Shown: in pieces, positions 8,206 to 14,659 of the stretch
Layout: every line of letters starts with the position of its first letter
Position numbering within the stretch: position 1 is the first letter of the stretch
Virus record (IMG/VR): IMGVR_UViG_3300005663_000202
Coordinates: 1-23,328 of that record
Length of the DNA: 23,328 bases
Strand: one strand, 5' to 3'
Source: a virus
The notes under the pieces: model-generated
Seen by the model: only the letters and a program-made list of their open reading frames with translations
The model's database searches: none
What the model was told of the DNA's origin: nothing
Position numbers and translations under genes: made by a program

Positions 8206-8252
8206 TATTTTTTTCCTCCCTTTCCCTTCCCTTTTCTTCCTTTACGAGGCAT
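8205..8252 (-). CDS. Possible 15-residue basic mini-ORF (leader peptide)
   Basis: ATG at 8252, about 5 nt after a GGAGGAG ribosome site, encodes a 15-residue peptide made almost only of Lys, Arg and Gly (MPRKGRKGKGKGGKK). Its stop overlaps the ATG of the next gene (TAATG at 8205-8207). It may serve just to couple translation from the coiled-coil gene to the basic protein gene. Weak evidence. Confidence 0.3.
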   Translation of the reverse strand: MPRKGRKGKGKGGKK

Positions 8253-8592
8253 TTTCTCCTCCTTTCTTTAATTCTCTAATCAAAGAGACCATACCAATAT
8301 TTTTGTCTTTTAATTGTTCAATCTCTTTTTTTAAATTATCAATTTCTTTTTCTAATTGTTTATTATATCGAACTAATTCATTTTCTTCTTCTACTGCCTC
8401 TTGTTTTAATTCTTTAATTGCTCCTTCTAATCTCTCAATTTTCCTTTCTAATTCTTTAGTTTTCCTTTCTAAAACCTTCATGTCTTTAGAAGAAATACCT
8501 TTTTTATTTTTTTCTATTTTCTTGAATATCTTTTCGTATTTCTCAGGTTCTTTCTTAATAAAATAATCTTGTACACTTACTACTTCACCCAC
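8242..8592 (-). CDS. Coiled-coil protein downstream of the portal
   Basis: The frame is open further upstream, but the best start is GTG at 8592, two bases after the portal stop and six bases after AGGAGG (8604-8599). The product is then 116 residues (MGEVVSVQDYFIKKEPEKYE), with a nearly continuous charged heptad pattern from about residue 30 to 105. No family was recognised. It could be a second scaffold or a portal-binding factor. Confidence 0.7.
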   Translation of the reverse strand: MGEVVSVQDYFIKKEPEKYEKIFKKIEKNKKGISSKDMKVLERKTKELERKIERLEGAIKELKQEAVEEENELVRYNKQLEKEIDNLKKEIEQLKDKNIGMVSLIRELKKGGENAS

Positions 8593-8593
8593 T

Positions 8594-9931
8594 TCACACC
8601 TCCTGTGAATCATCTTTTAATTTTTGACCAACTTTAATTAAATTGTTTTCTTCTTCCTTTTCTTCTTTCTCTAAAGAACGTTTAGTCTTTAATGGATCAA
8701 TACCGGGTAAAGCATTTCTATAATCATCAATAGAAATAGCTCTATCCATATAAGCAAGTTTAAGTGCCTTAACACGATTTAGAAATTCACTAAAATCAAT
8801 TAAAGGAAGCTTTATCTCAAAATCATAATTAAGTTTTTTAAGATTAATTCCTCCAGCATTTATATATAATTCTTGACTCTTTATTATAATATCATATAAA
8901 GATGCTTGCCAAATAGATCGTTCAATAATTGTCGCATTTTTTATCAACTCATATAGAGTATCGGCTGTGGCCCTATTGCTCATCAAATCAACATATCCAA
9001 GCCAATGAACAGGAATTCCCGTAACCGATGATATTATCTTAATAGTGCTTACCAATTCAATTTGAAGATTTTCATGAGCCCCTTGTGAAGGAGTTTCATA
9101 TCTAAAACCTGCCGTTCCTATAAAGGCATGACCTATTTTCCATTTCATTTTATTGAGCAAAGCTCTTAATGCTGTGCCCTCGGACTCGGTCTCCACTTTG
9201 AAGACCGGAGTTATGCGGGCAAAAATATGATTATTGCGTCTCATGTCTTTAATGGCTCTGTCATAATTTTCCAGATCTGTTAATATTGTTCCTATTTTTG
9301 TTACTGGACCAGAGGTATTTCCGTCATCACCTCCAAGTCTTGTATATACATAATCTTTGAAATTTGCGGATACCCAAACTCCTTCTCTTTTGATTTGGAC
9401 ATCCACCACATTCTCCTTTATCAGATTATCATCATATACTGCTCTGTACGGCATCTTAAAAGAATAAGGAACACGAATAACTTTAATATAGATCGACCCA
9501 TCATGCCATTCTTTTTGTTTTAATAAACATAAGGATTGTCCTGCCATTTCAGAACCTTTAACTGCATCTATGAATTCTAATCCTTGTAATCTATTCTTCA
9601 ATAAAAAATCCTCAATCCAAATGGCTGTATTTTCATCATTACAAGAAACAGATATTCCTTCACCAGCTATAAAAGCAGTTCGCAAATCAACAATCGCCCT
9701 TGTTTCTTGATTTCCAAAATCAGCTTCAGCATTATATTTACGATATGTTTCTGTTACTTGACTATCATAATTAGTATAAGCATTAGTGGTCCCAGGAATA
9801 GAAAGATTTAATCTTCTACCAGTCAACATAGACTCAATAATTACTTGATCATGTTGACCTTCTATTGCCTGTATCTTTATTGTCTTAATGAGTTTTTCAT
9901 GTTTAGCTTTTTTCCCTCTACCAAACAGCAT
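8594..9931 (-). CDS. Portal protein
   Basis: The 445-residue product has a basic N-terminus (MLFGRGKKAKHEKLIK) and the portal signature around residues 78-96, TRAIVDLRTAFIAGEGISV. Later segments GIPVHWLGYVDLMSNRAT and the region ending KLPLIDFSEFLNRVKALKLA fit the clip-stem and C-terminal helices of Gram-positive-type and related portals. It forms the dodecameric DNA channel at one capsid vertex. It is placed between terminase and capsid genes, as expected. The charged C-terminus (LEKEEKEEENNL) may be disordered. Confidence 0.86.
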   Translation of the reverse strand: MLFGRGKKAKHEKLIKTIKIQAIEGQHDQVIIESMLTGRRLNLSIPGTTNAYTNYDSQVTETYRKYNAEADFGNQETRAIVDLRTAFIAGEGISVSCNDENTAIWIEDFLLKNRLQGLEFIDAVKGSEMAGQSLCLLKQKEWHDGSIYIKVIRVPYSFKMPYRAVYDDNLIKENVVDVQIKREGVWVSANFKDYVYTRLGGDDGNTSGPVTKIGTILTDLENYDRAIKDMRRNNHIFARITPVFKVETESEGTALRALLNKMKWKIGHAFIGTAGFRYETPSQGAHENLQIELVSTIKIISSVTGIPVHWLGYVDLMSNRATADTLYELIKNATIIERSIWQASLYDIIIKSQELYINAGGINLKKLNYDFEIKLPLIDFSEFLNRVKALKLAYMDRAISIDDYRNALPGIDPLKTKRSLEKEEKEEENNLIKVGQKLKDDSQEV

Positions 9932-9933
9932 CT

Positions 9934-10287
9934 TTATACATCAACCTCAAATCCGAATATATCGCCTTCAACCGTTAAACCTGCTGCATTACTTACTATA
10001 GTAATATCATATCCTTCTGGTAATTCAATTGGCCATCCAGGATTAAAATGATCAGCGGGTGATTCACCAATTTGAGTGTCTATGTTTATCTGATTCAAAT
10101 GTCTAACACGCACGCCTGATCCGTTACGTATCTCGACATAACCGATTCCTATCGCGACAGTTGTCGGATGAACCATACTTTCAACAAGGAAAAACTTTTT
10201 ATTAGCTGGTACTGTATAAACAATGGTTGTTTGATTAGTTGCGACCCCTTCATCAAGTATCTGTGTTCTTGGTCCGTGAAATTCCAT
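9934..10287 (-). CDS. Hypothetical beta-rich protein between terminase and portal
   Basis: This 117-residue product (MEFHGPRTQILDEGVATNQT) alternates short beta-like stretches, e.g. TTIVYTVPANKKFFLVESMV and GVRVRHLNQINIDTQIGE, ending in IVSNAAGLTVEGDIFGFEV. It resembles small jelly-roll or beta-sandwich virion proteins in general character, but no family was recognised. A GGAGGATT site precedes ATG 10287. Placement between terL and portal is compatible with a capsid accessory or decoration protein. Confidence 0.7.
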   Translation of the reverse strand: MEFHGPRTQILDEGVATNQTTIVYTVPANKKFFLVESMVHPTTVAIGIGYVEIRNGSGVRVRHLNQINIDTQIGESPADHFNPGWPIELPEGYDITIVSNAAGLTVEGDIFGFEVDV

Positions 10288-10296
10288 TTAATCCTC

Positions 10297-11574
10297 CTAA
10301 AAGATATTATGTCCTATGTCTTGTAAATAGGCCGAACTTTTTGCTGCATAAAAACAAAGAACAAGCGCATCAGCCCTATCAGGTGATTTATGTATACTAA
10401 TAGCATGTTCCTTAAAATCATCTTTAGACTCGATCTTCATTACTTCATATCCGCGTCGCCCACCTATATAATTATATTTCCTTTGAATGAGTTGAGAACG
10501 CAATTCTTGATCATTAGGAATATCTATATGATTAAGCTTATCACGAAGATTAAAATACATCTCCGTAACAGTATCTTCATAATGTATTTCATCTATTGGC
10601 TTTCCGCCAAAATTAATTCTATTTACAAGGTATCCGTCCCTTTCCAAATAATCAGCTATTGCCTTTCCAATATCTCCATTATCAATATTAATAGGAATAG
10701 ACCTATCAATTACAAAAGCTTTCAAATCTTGAAGTGTGATAATAGCATTTTGAAAACGGCTTATATAGCTATCAATGATCTTAAGACCTTGTCGACGATA
10801 AAATATTATTTCATCTCCACCTTGATGAGCAATATCAGCGCCCACCATAATTTTTCCATCGACTTTCTCTATATCATTATTAATCGCTATATCTACAAGA
10901 GTAGAAGGACAAACATATTTATCCCCCATCGCTCGTAATTTACCTTCCCATATATGTTCCGCTTCTTCAGGATTTCTGTCATAATCCGATTCCTTTTCCA
11001 TAATCATGGAATTAGTGAACCATGGATTTTGACGCCAATTCAACCAAAGAACTTCTGCATTCGAATCTTTATTAAGAATATAATCAATATAGATTGAGTC
11101 GGTTTCATATCTCGGATTAAAATCCCACCAGACAGTGGAACCTTCTTTACGAATGGTTGGCCGAAAAATATTAATTGAACGACGAGAAATTGTTTGAGCT
11201 TCTGCAACCCAAGCATCATCAGCGCCTTCAAGAGATTTAATATTGTCTGCATTAAATTCCCTTAATCCATGAAAAATAAACCGGGTTCCATTTATTCCTC
11301 GTATTTCACTAATATATGGCTTATAAAAAAATCCCAATCCAAGAGATTCAATAGTATCTTCAAGAAGTTTTTTAACCGAATTCTGAATTGTTTTTTGAAC
11401 TTCACGAACGCAAACAATAAAGCGAGGCTCTGACATTCCTTTTAAAAGAAGTATTCTTGCAATACTCCAAGAGGCACCTTTGCCTCTCCCACCTACGATT
11501 ATTCTATGCCTCTTGTTACAATTATTTACAAGTGTATCTTTAACTTTTCCAATAATCTCAATCGTTTTTGTCAT
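10297..11574 (-). CDS. terL: Terminase large subunit
   Basis: The 425-residue protein has both terminase domains. The ATPase shows a deviant Walker A (VGGRGKGASWSIAR, residues 27-40), a Walker B with catalytic acid (GADDAWVAEA, 117-126, Glu125) and the coupling motif DFNPRYETDSIY (151-162). The RNase H-like nuclease carries candidate metal acids at Asp247 (MVGADIAHQGGDE), Asp298 (INIDNGD) and Asp402 (DRADALVL). It packages DNA into the prohead and cuts it. Its frame overlaps the terS gene by 17 nt. Confidence 0.95.
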   Translation of the reverse strand: MTKTIEIIGKVKDTLVNNCNKRHRIIVGGRGKGASWSIARILLLKGMSEPRFIVCVREVQKTIQNSVKKLLEDTIESLGLGFFYKPYISEIRGINGTRFIFHGLREFNADNIKSLEGADDAWVAEAQTISRRSINIFRPTIRKEGSTVWWDFNPRYETDSIYIDYILNKDSNAEVLWLNWRQNPWFTNSMIMEKESDYDRNPEEAEHIWEGKLRAMGDKYVCPSTLVDIAINNDIEKVDGKIMVGADIAHQGGDEIIFYRRQGLKIIDSYISRFQNAIITLQDLKAFVIDRSIPINIDNGDIGKAIADYLERDGYLVNRINFGGKPIDEIHYEDTVTEMYFNLRDKLNHIDIPNDQELRSQLIQRKYNYIGGRRGYEVMKIESKDDFKEHAISIHKSPDRADALVLCFYAAKSSAYLQDIGHNIF

Positions 11575-11917
11575 TAGTATCTTTTCCCACTAATTCAATA
11601 GACAGATTCTTTAGATCGATATTTCTTCCTTCTGCTTCTTTATTTCCCCATCTTCTTGGATTTATTCTTTCTAATTTCCACTGAATGGCCGAAGATTTTC
11701 CCTTATCTGCAGCTATATCTATCGCATCTTCCAATTTTTCTAAAAGTTCTTTTTCACATATCGCTTCATGAATTTCTATTCTTCTACTAAATGTTTTATC
11801 TTTTTCTATATCATCTATTTCTTCCTCTGTACATTCAGTGATTAATTCAGCGCGATAAACCTCCATCCCCAATTTAATTAATCGGAGAATATGCTCTTTC
11901 TTATCATCCAAAGTCAT
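11558..11917 (-). CDS. terS: Putative terminase small subunit
   Basis: This 119-residue protein has an N-terminal helical region (KKEHILRLIKLGMEVYRAEL, with ITECTEEEIDDIEKD, suitable for a HTH) and a C-terminal stretch QWKLERINPRRWGNKEAEG (79-97), very typical of small terminases. It would bind the packaging site and regulate TerL. It is the first gene of the virion operon, with a promoter immediately upstream. The inferred 5' leader is only about 15 nt and has no clear Shine-Dalgarno, so translation may start on a very short leader. Confidence 0.84.
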   Translation of the reverse strand: MTLDDKKEHILRLIKLGMEVYRAELITECTEEEIDDIEKDKTFSRRIEIHEAICEKELLEKLEDAIDIAADKGKSSAIQWKLERINPRRWGNKEAEGRNIDLKNLSIELVGKDTNDKND

Positions 11918-11938
11918 TCAATACACGTACCCTATTTA

Positions 11939-11967
11939 ATTATACGCCCTAAAATTATTATGTACAA
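11939..11967 (-). promoter_or_regulatory. Sigma70-type promoter of the virion operon
   Basis: On the minus strand TTGTAC (11967-11962) and a perfect TATAAT (11944-11939) are separated by exactly 17 nt. The predicted start falls about 15 nt before the terS ATG. The gap lies just after the terminator of the small-gene cluster, which fits an independent late transcription unit. Confidence 0.72.
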
Positions 11968-12017
11968 TAGTAATTTTCATATTTATAAGCTTTAATACTA
12001 TTATAGGATTAGGGCAT

Positions 12018-12050
12018 AAAAAAAGACCCTGAATCATGTGATTCAAGGTC
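12018..12050 (-). terminator. Rho-independent terminator of the small-gene cluster
   Basis: Leftward transcripts would fold 12050-12025 into a strong stem (GACCTTGAATCA with TGATTCAGGGTC) followed by seven U residues (12024-12018). It sits 10 nt after the stop of the last small gene and ahead of the terS promoter, separating the two operons. Confidence 0.88.
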
Positions 12051-12060
12051 TCAATTTCTT

Positions 12061-12267
12061 TTAACAATTTATACGACGAAACTTAATACCGGATATTACT
12101 CGAACCGATAATCCGAAAGGACAATCAGAAGTATCAAGCCAATCGAATCCTATTAAAGAATTGAATCCTAAACAAGCATATGCCGTCGCCGCTCGTTCCC
12201 TGTTGATTTTAGTGTCGTAGGCATATTGTACTCCTCCCGAAGGATATCTCGCAATAAGTTGTTTCAT
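12061..12267 (-). CDS. Small hypothetical protein
   Basis: The 68-residue protein (MKQLIARYPSGGVQYAYDTK) has no recognised family. Its ATG overlaps the stop of the upstream mini zinc-ribbon gene as ATGA, and a TTGGAGGTAAAGGAA ribosome-site sequence precedes it. It is the last gene before the terminator. The C-terminal half has alternating hydrophobics (LSVRVISGIKFRRINC) typical of a small beta fold. Confidence 0.65.
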   Translation of the reverse strand: MKQLIARYPSGGVQYAYDTKINRERAATAYACLGFNSLIGFDWLDTSDCPFGLSVRVISGIKFRRINC

Positions 12268-12398
12268 TTTCCTTTACCTCCAATAAATGTCCAGACGAGT
12301 AGTCCAGTACACTTATTACAGCAACCTAAAGGACCAACCTTGCGATAAGTTTTATTACCGCATTTTAAACAATGAACAGGATAACTCTTTGTTTCCAT
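12264..12398 (-). CDS. 44-residue zinc-ribbon-like protein
   Basis: ATG at 12398 follows TTATTGGAGGTAAGGGAA. The product METKSYPVHCLKCGNKTYRK continues with GPLGCCNKCTGLLVWTFIGG. CxxC (residues 10-13) plus CCxxC (27-31) could bind one zinc ion, giving a treble-clef or zinc-ribbon fold. Its stop overlaps the next start. It lies directly downstream of hammerhead 1, so its mRNA would begin with the ribozyme's 3' cleavage product. No partner is known. Confidence 0.7.
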   Translation of the reverse strand: METKSYPVHCLKCGNKTYRKVGPLGCCNKCTGLLVWTFIGGKGK

Positions 12399-12424
12399 TT
12401 CCCTTACCTCCAATAATTTTTTTC

Positions 12425-12486
12425 AGACCTCATCAGTATGAGTAACACTCATAGACGCTCTTAAATTAATAAGAGCGTTTCGATCT
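12425..12486 (-). ncRNA. Hammerhead ribozyme 1, type II (open at stem II)
   Basis: Read on the minus strand: stem II strand AGATC (12486-12482), GAA (12481-12479), stem III ACGCTCTTA/TAAGAGCGT (9 bp, 6-nt loop, first pair A-U), cleavage-site C at 12454, stem I TATGAGT/ACTCATA (7 bp, GTT triloop), the core CTGATGA (12436-12430), then GGTCT closing stem II (5 bp, one G-U). All invariant core bases (CUGANGA, GAA, A-U at the stem III base, H17 = C) are present and the G-C pair next to the core is kept. Cleavage is expected after 12454, between two small genes. Confidence 0.93.
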
Positions 12487-12495
12487 CGTAATAGA

Positions 12496-12690
12496 TTAAG
12501 TATCTTTTAAAATTAATTCTTGACCAAGACCTAAACCTAAGCCAAGTCCGTATATGTCAAAACATTCTTGACACATATAGGCCCATGAACCAGTAGTTTT
12601 ACCATCATATTTGGCTTTACGCTTTTTGCAAATACCACATTTGGGTAAAACACTGACTTTAACTTTTGTATAATGATCGCTCATCGCCAT
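12496..12690 (-). CDS. Small zinc-ribbon protein
   Basis: This 64-residue protein has two knuckles, CGICKKRK (residues 18-21 for the CxxC) and CQECFDIYG, separated by about 18 residues, so a zinc ribbon is likely. The C-terminus is an unusual GLGLGLGQEL run. ATG 12690 is preceded by GAGGAGG at good spacing and lies inside the end of the upstream gene (32-nt overlap). Proteins of this shape are common, uncharacterised phage products that may contact nucleic acid or host enzymes. Confidence 0.72.
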   Translation of the reverse strand: MAMSDHYTKVKVSVLPKCGICKKRKAKYDGKTTGSWAYMCQECFDIYGLGLGLGLGQELILKDT

Positions 12691-12853
12691 TTTGAACCTC
12701 CTCTTGATCTTTTTCTATTCGTCTTCCTCTTTTAATTGCTTCTTTAATGTCAAGACAAAGAGAACCAAAATCAATAGATGAATCTAAATCACAATCATCT
12801 ATAGAGATTGTTTCAATTAACTCAGAATCTTTTGTAACAATGTGAAGCATCAT
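12659..12853 (-). CDS. Small acidic hypothetical protein
   Basis: The 64-residue protein starts MMLHIVTKDSELIETISIDD and ends in a charged helix (IKEAIKRGRRIEKDQEEVQN). No family was recognised. Its leader is the repeated module found after both hammerheads: A-tract, TTATTGGGAGGTAAAGGAA, then ATG. Hammerhead 2 ends 26 nt before its start, so ribozyme cleavage would define the 5' end of its message. It overlaps the following zinc-ribbon gene. Confidence 0.65.
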   Translation of the reverse strand: MMLHIVTKDSELIETISIDDCDLDSSIDFGSLCLDIKEAIKRGRRIEKDQEEVQNGDERSLYKS

Positions 12854-12879
12854 TTCCTTTACCTCCCAATAATTTTTTT

Positions 12880-12942
12880 AAACCTCATCAGACCGATTAA
12901 CAATCGGTGACCAGAACCCTTAAGGGATTCTGGTTTCGGTCT
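12880..12942 (-). ncRNA. Hammerhead ribozyme 2, type II (open at stem II)
   Basis: Read on the minus strand: stem II strand AGACC (12942-12938), GAA (12937-12935), stem III ACCAGAA/TTCTGGT extended by CCC/GGG with one bulged base and a TTAA loop, cleavage-site C at 12909, stem I ACCGATT/AATCGGT (7 bp, GTT triloop), core CTGATGA (12891-12885), then GGTTT closing stem II. Every stem differs in sequence from hammerhead 1 but pairs equally well, while core and stem I triloop are identical. The first base overlaps the stop codon of the upstream gene. Confidence 0.93.
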
Positions 12943-13166
12943 TACTTTTGTATGTCTACTGAATCAGCTGAAACAATATCGCCTAAATTAAATTGTTCAA
13001 GAAGACGTAAAGCTATTCTAAAGGCGTCCATTTCCTGTTCGGTTATATCCCCTTTCAGAGAATATAAACCAGTACGATCGCTCATTATCATTCGAGCTTT
13101 TAGATTCTTAAGTAGAAATACTTGTCTGTAATAGGGTCCTTGTTCTGGTCTCATTTCATTTACCAT
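12942..13166 (-). CDS. Small hypothetical protein
   Basis: The frame gives 74 residues from ATG 13166 (MVNEMRPEQGPYYRQVFLLK) or 70 from ATG 13154; the ribosome site (AAAGG) fits neither perfectly. It contains an amphipathic helix (ITEQEMDAFRIALRLLEQFN) and no recognised family. The start overlaps the upstream stop by 11 nt. Its TAA shares a base with hammerhead 2, so ribosomes finishing this gene would sit on the ribozyme and could influence folding. Confidence 0.62.
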   Translation of the reverse strand: MVNEMRPEQGPYYRQVFLLKNLKARMIMSDRTGLYSLKGDITEQEMDAFRIALRLLEQFNLGDIVSADSVDIQK

Positions 13167-13410
13167 CCTTTAATTGAAACGTTCCATCCTTAATGAACCT
13201 AAACAATTCCTCCATAGAAAAATCAGGTCCAGAAAGTGATTTCCCATTCAATCTTCCAAAAGAAATGAAATCGTGATCTGGTTCAATAATGTCCCCAACT
13301 TCAAGAATTCCATTATGCCTTTTAGGTTCCTCAAAGACCCACCCAAGACTATCCTCTTCCATTTTCTCGGTATAAGACCAATCCAACCACATCTTTTTGG
13401 TCACTACCAT
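13156..13410 (-). CDS. Small hypothetical protein
   Basis: I place the start at ATG 13410, which has GGAGGT eight bases upstream; a further in-frame ATG at 13425 overlaps that ribosome site. The 84-residue product (MVVTKKMWLDWSYTEKMEED) contains SFGRLNGKSLSGPDFSMEEL and is acidic overall. No family recognised. It follows the terminator of the 13479-13961 gene, so it may depend on read-through or its own promoter, which I could not identify. Confidence 0.6.
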   Translation of the reverse strand: MVVTKKMWLDWSYTEKMEEDSLGWVFEEPKRHNGILEVGDIIEPDHDFISFGRLNGKSLSGPDFSMEELFRFIKDGTFQLKDGK

Positions 13411-13426
13411 TTTTCGTACCTCCATT

Positions 13427-13458
13427 AAAAAAGGGAGCGAACCTTACGACCCGCTCCC
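13427..13458 (-). terminator. Rho-independent terminator
   Basis: For leftward transcription the stem GGGAGCG / CGCTCCC (13458-13452 with 13439-13433, 12-nt loop) is followed by six U residues (13432-13427). It closes the 13479-13961 gene and partly insulates the downstream small genes. Confidence 0.85.
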
Positions 13459-13478
13459 CTATAACCATTATGTGAAAA

Positions 13479-13961
13479 TTAAATGATTTCTACGTCATCA
13501 ACTTCCACTGGGCGATAACCGGTCCAACCTTCAGGAGGTTCACTTCCGACTCCCTTTACGGAATAGGTATCAGAAGCCTTATCATAATGGACCCAGATCC
13601 TTTTTTCAGGGCTCTGTCTCTTGATCAAATTACGTGCGATTTTCCGCATGTCACTTTGACCAATACCGAAATCCTGGTAAATCTGAAGGCCGTTTACTTC
13701 ACTATTCGCAATGAATAGATCAACAAAGACTTTCAGCTTTGAAGGACCACCTCCGCCCATCCGCTGACCCGGGGTCAGTAAAGCTACCTCAGTAGCCAAA
13801 CTTTTCTTAGGATCGTTGTCTACTACGAAAGCCAGGATTATCAAGAGGGCACTTCTCTTAGCTACCCGACGTGATTTGTTCCTGTCCTTCTTAGCTTCCG
13901 TGGCGTTCTTAACGGAATCCTCACCAGGTTGAATACCCTGATCCCTGTTTTTTCTTGCCAT
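13479..13961 (-). CDS. Hypothetical protein with a possible winged-helix C-terminus
   Basis: ATG 13961 has AGGAG at proper distance and is preferred over 13979. The 160-residue protein starts with a very basic region (MARKNRDQGIQP..., KKDRNKSRRVAKRS), then a hydrophobic helix (ALLIILAFVV), a Gly-rich turn (RMGGGGPSKLK) and a likely winged helix (VFVDLFIANSEVN, DMRKIARNLIKRQSPEKRIW). A DNA-binding regulator or nucleoid-type protein is plausible but not demonstrated. A hairpin lies in its leader (13997-14036). Confidence 0.6.
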   Translation of the reverse strand: MARKNRDQGIQPGEDSVKNATEAKKDRNKSRRVAKRSALLIILAFVVDNDPKKSLATEVALLTPGQRMGGGGPSKLKVFVDLFIANSEVNGLQIYQDFGIGQSDMRKIARNLIKRQSPEKRIWVHYDKASDTYSVKGVGSEPPEGWTGYRPVEVDDVEII

Positions 13962-13996
13962 TTTTTTCTCCTGTGGCATTTAATGGATTGTACAAA

Positions 13997-14036
13997 ATAC
14001 AATAGCAGCTGATCCATTCAGCTTTACTGATTGTAT
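13997..14036. repeat. Nested hairpin upstream of the 13479-13961 gene
   Basis: Outer arms ATACAAT (13997-14003) / ATTGTAT (14030-14036) enclose inner arms AGCTGA (14007-14012) / TCAGCT (14018-14023). It could be an operator or an mRNA leader structure 36 nt before the ATG. Confidence 0.55.
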
Positions 14037-14043
14037 CGCATAC

Positions 14044-14067
14044 TACCGAAGAGTGAATATAGGGAAC
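14044..14067. repeat. 24-nt inverted repeat, left copy
   Basis: This copy matches the complement of 14380-14403 at 23 of 24 positions; the perfect core is GAAGAGTGAATATAGGGAA plus one base. The pair brackets the 75-codon gene 14098-14322 and would make a long stem around it in the leftward mRNA, or marks the ends of an inserted cassette. Confidence 0.75.
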
Positions 14068-14097
14068 GCCGATTCAAAATCAGCGACCCCCTTTTAA

Positions 14098-14322
14098 TTA
14101 AGCAATACATTTAAGAGTAAAACCTACGACAGCACTGCCTACGACACTATAACGTAATTGACCTTCTCGTTCCATCTTACGAAGAATACTTAATATTTCG
14201 CTTTTAGAAACATGACGATCAATTTGTCTACCAATTTTACGTGCGTAGAAACTGATGTTATAGATTTTTTTACGATCAAGAATTTGTCTGATTGATCCTC
14301 TTTTTGTCTTTAATACGTTCAT
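14098..14322 (-). CDS. Small winged-helix-like protein
   Basis: This 74-residue basic protein (MNVLKTKRGSIRQILDRKKI) has a helix-turn-helix-like centre (KSEILSILRKMEREGQLRYS) followed by a strand pair (VVGSAVVGFTLKC), a layout expected of a minimal winged helix. It is the first gene of the leftward cluster, facing the dyad-rich control region, so a regulator is a reasonable guess. AGAGGTACGAA precedes ATG 14322. The gene is bracketed by a 24-nt inverted repeat. Confidence 0.6.
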   Translation of the reverse strand: MNVLKTKRGSIRQILDRKKIYNISFYARKIGRQIDRHVSKSEILSILRKMEREGQLRYSVVGSAVVGFTLKCIA

Positions 14323-14379
14323 TTCGTACCTCTATAATTAAAATTAGAATATTGGGTAAATCGTATCACGACGATTTTT

Positions 14380-14403
14380 GTTCCCTATATTCACTCTTCA
14401 GTA
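14380..14403. repeat. 24-nt inverted repeat, right copy
   Basis: Partner of 14044-14067. It lies at the edge of the GC-rich folded stretch, 58 nt before the start of the 14098-14322 gene. A separate short stem AAATCGT/ACGATTT (14358-14377) lies between it and the gene. Confidence 0.75.
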
Positions 14404-14590
14404 CCTACTCATAACGGCCACTCCGGCTCGGTATTAACAATCTCCCAGAATCGCTACTTTGATGGGTGCAAGCTGATCACTCAGCGCCCTACCTTCCCGT
14501 TATCCCTTGGTTTTCCCTTCTCTAAGCCATTAAGGGTTTTCCGGCCAGCTAAGACCGTTGCCCGGTAGCCCGGAACCCTTAACTTATCTA
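14381..14590. ncRNA. Candidate structured RNA, GC-rich, strand uncertain
   Basis: No gene is present here. The stretch is clearly richer in G and C than its AT-rich surroundings and contains several strong inverted repeats: outer TTAAGGGTT with AACCCTTAA around a CCGG/CCGG pair and an inner GCTACCG/CGGT-TAGC stem (about 14531-14583); GCTGATCACTCAGC inside GGGTGC/GCGCCC (about 14463-14493); and GGCCACTCCGGC (about 14415-14426). Leftward expression would make it the leader of the small-gene cluster. I could not match it to a known riboswitch, intron or tRNA. Confidence 0.45.
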
Positions 14591-14659
14591 CTGTATATAT
14601 ACATGCAGAAACTGGACCGAAATTAGTAAAAACAACAAAAAAATAATGTCTGTATTGAT

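Noticed and set aside
8027-8566. 179-residue plus-strand frame rich in Phe/Ser/Leu
   Set aside because: Antisense to the Lys/Glu-rich coiled-coil and basic protein genes; composition is explained by the complementary codons.
10390-10938. 182-residue plus-strand frame
   Set aside because: Antisense shadow of terL, which has clear terminase motifs; no ribosome site.
12907-13131. 74-residue plus-strand frame
   Set aside because: Antisense to the 12942-13166 gene and overlapping hammerhead 2; no ribosome site.
14380-14403. Minus-strand CTGAAGA as another hammerhead core
   Set aside because: A stem could be drawn before it, but the U-H cleavage motif and the GAA strand are not in place.
14381-14590. 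Known riboswitch (cobalamin, c-di-GMP), HDV-like ribozyme, group I intron or tRNA
   Set aside because: Short pieces resemble these (for example GGGAAGGTAGGGCG or CCGGGCTACC), but the required conserved core and order could not be assembled.
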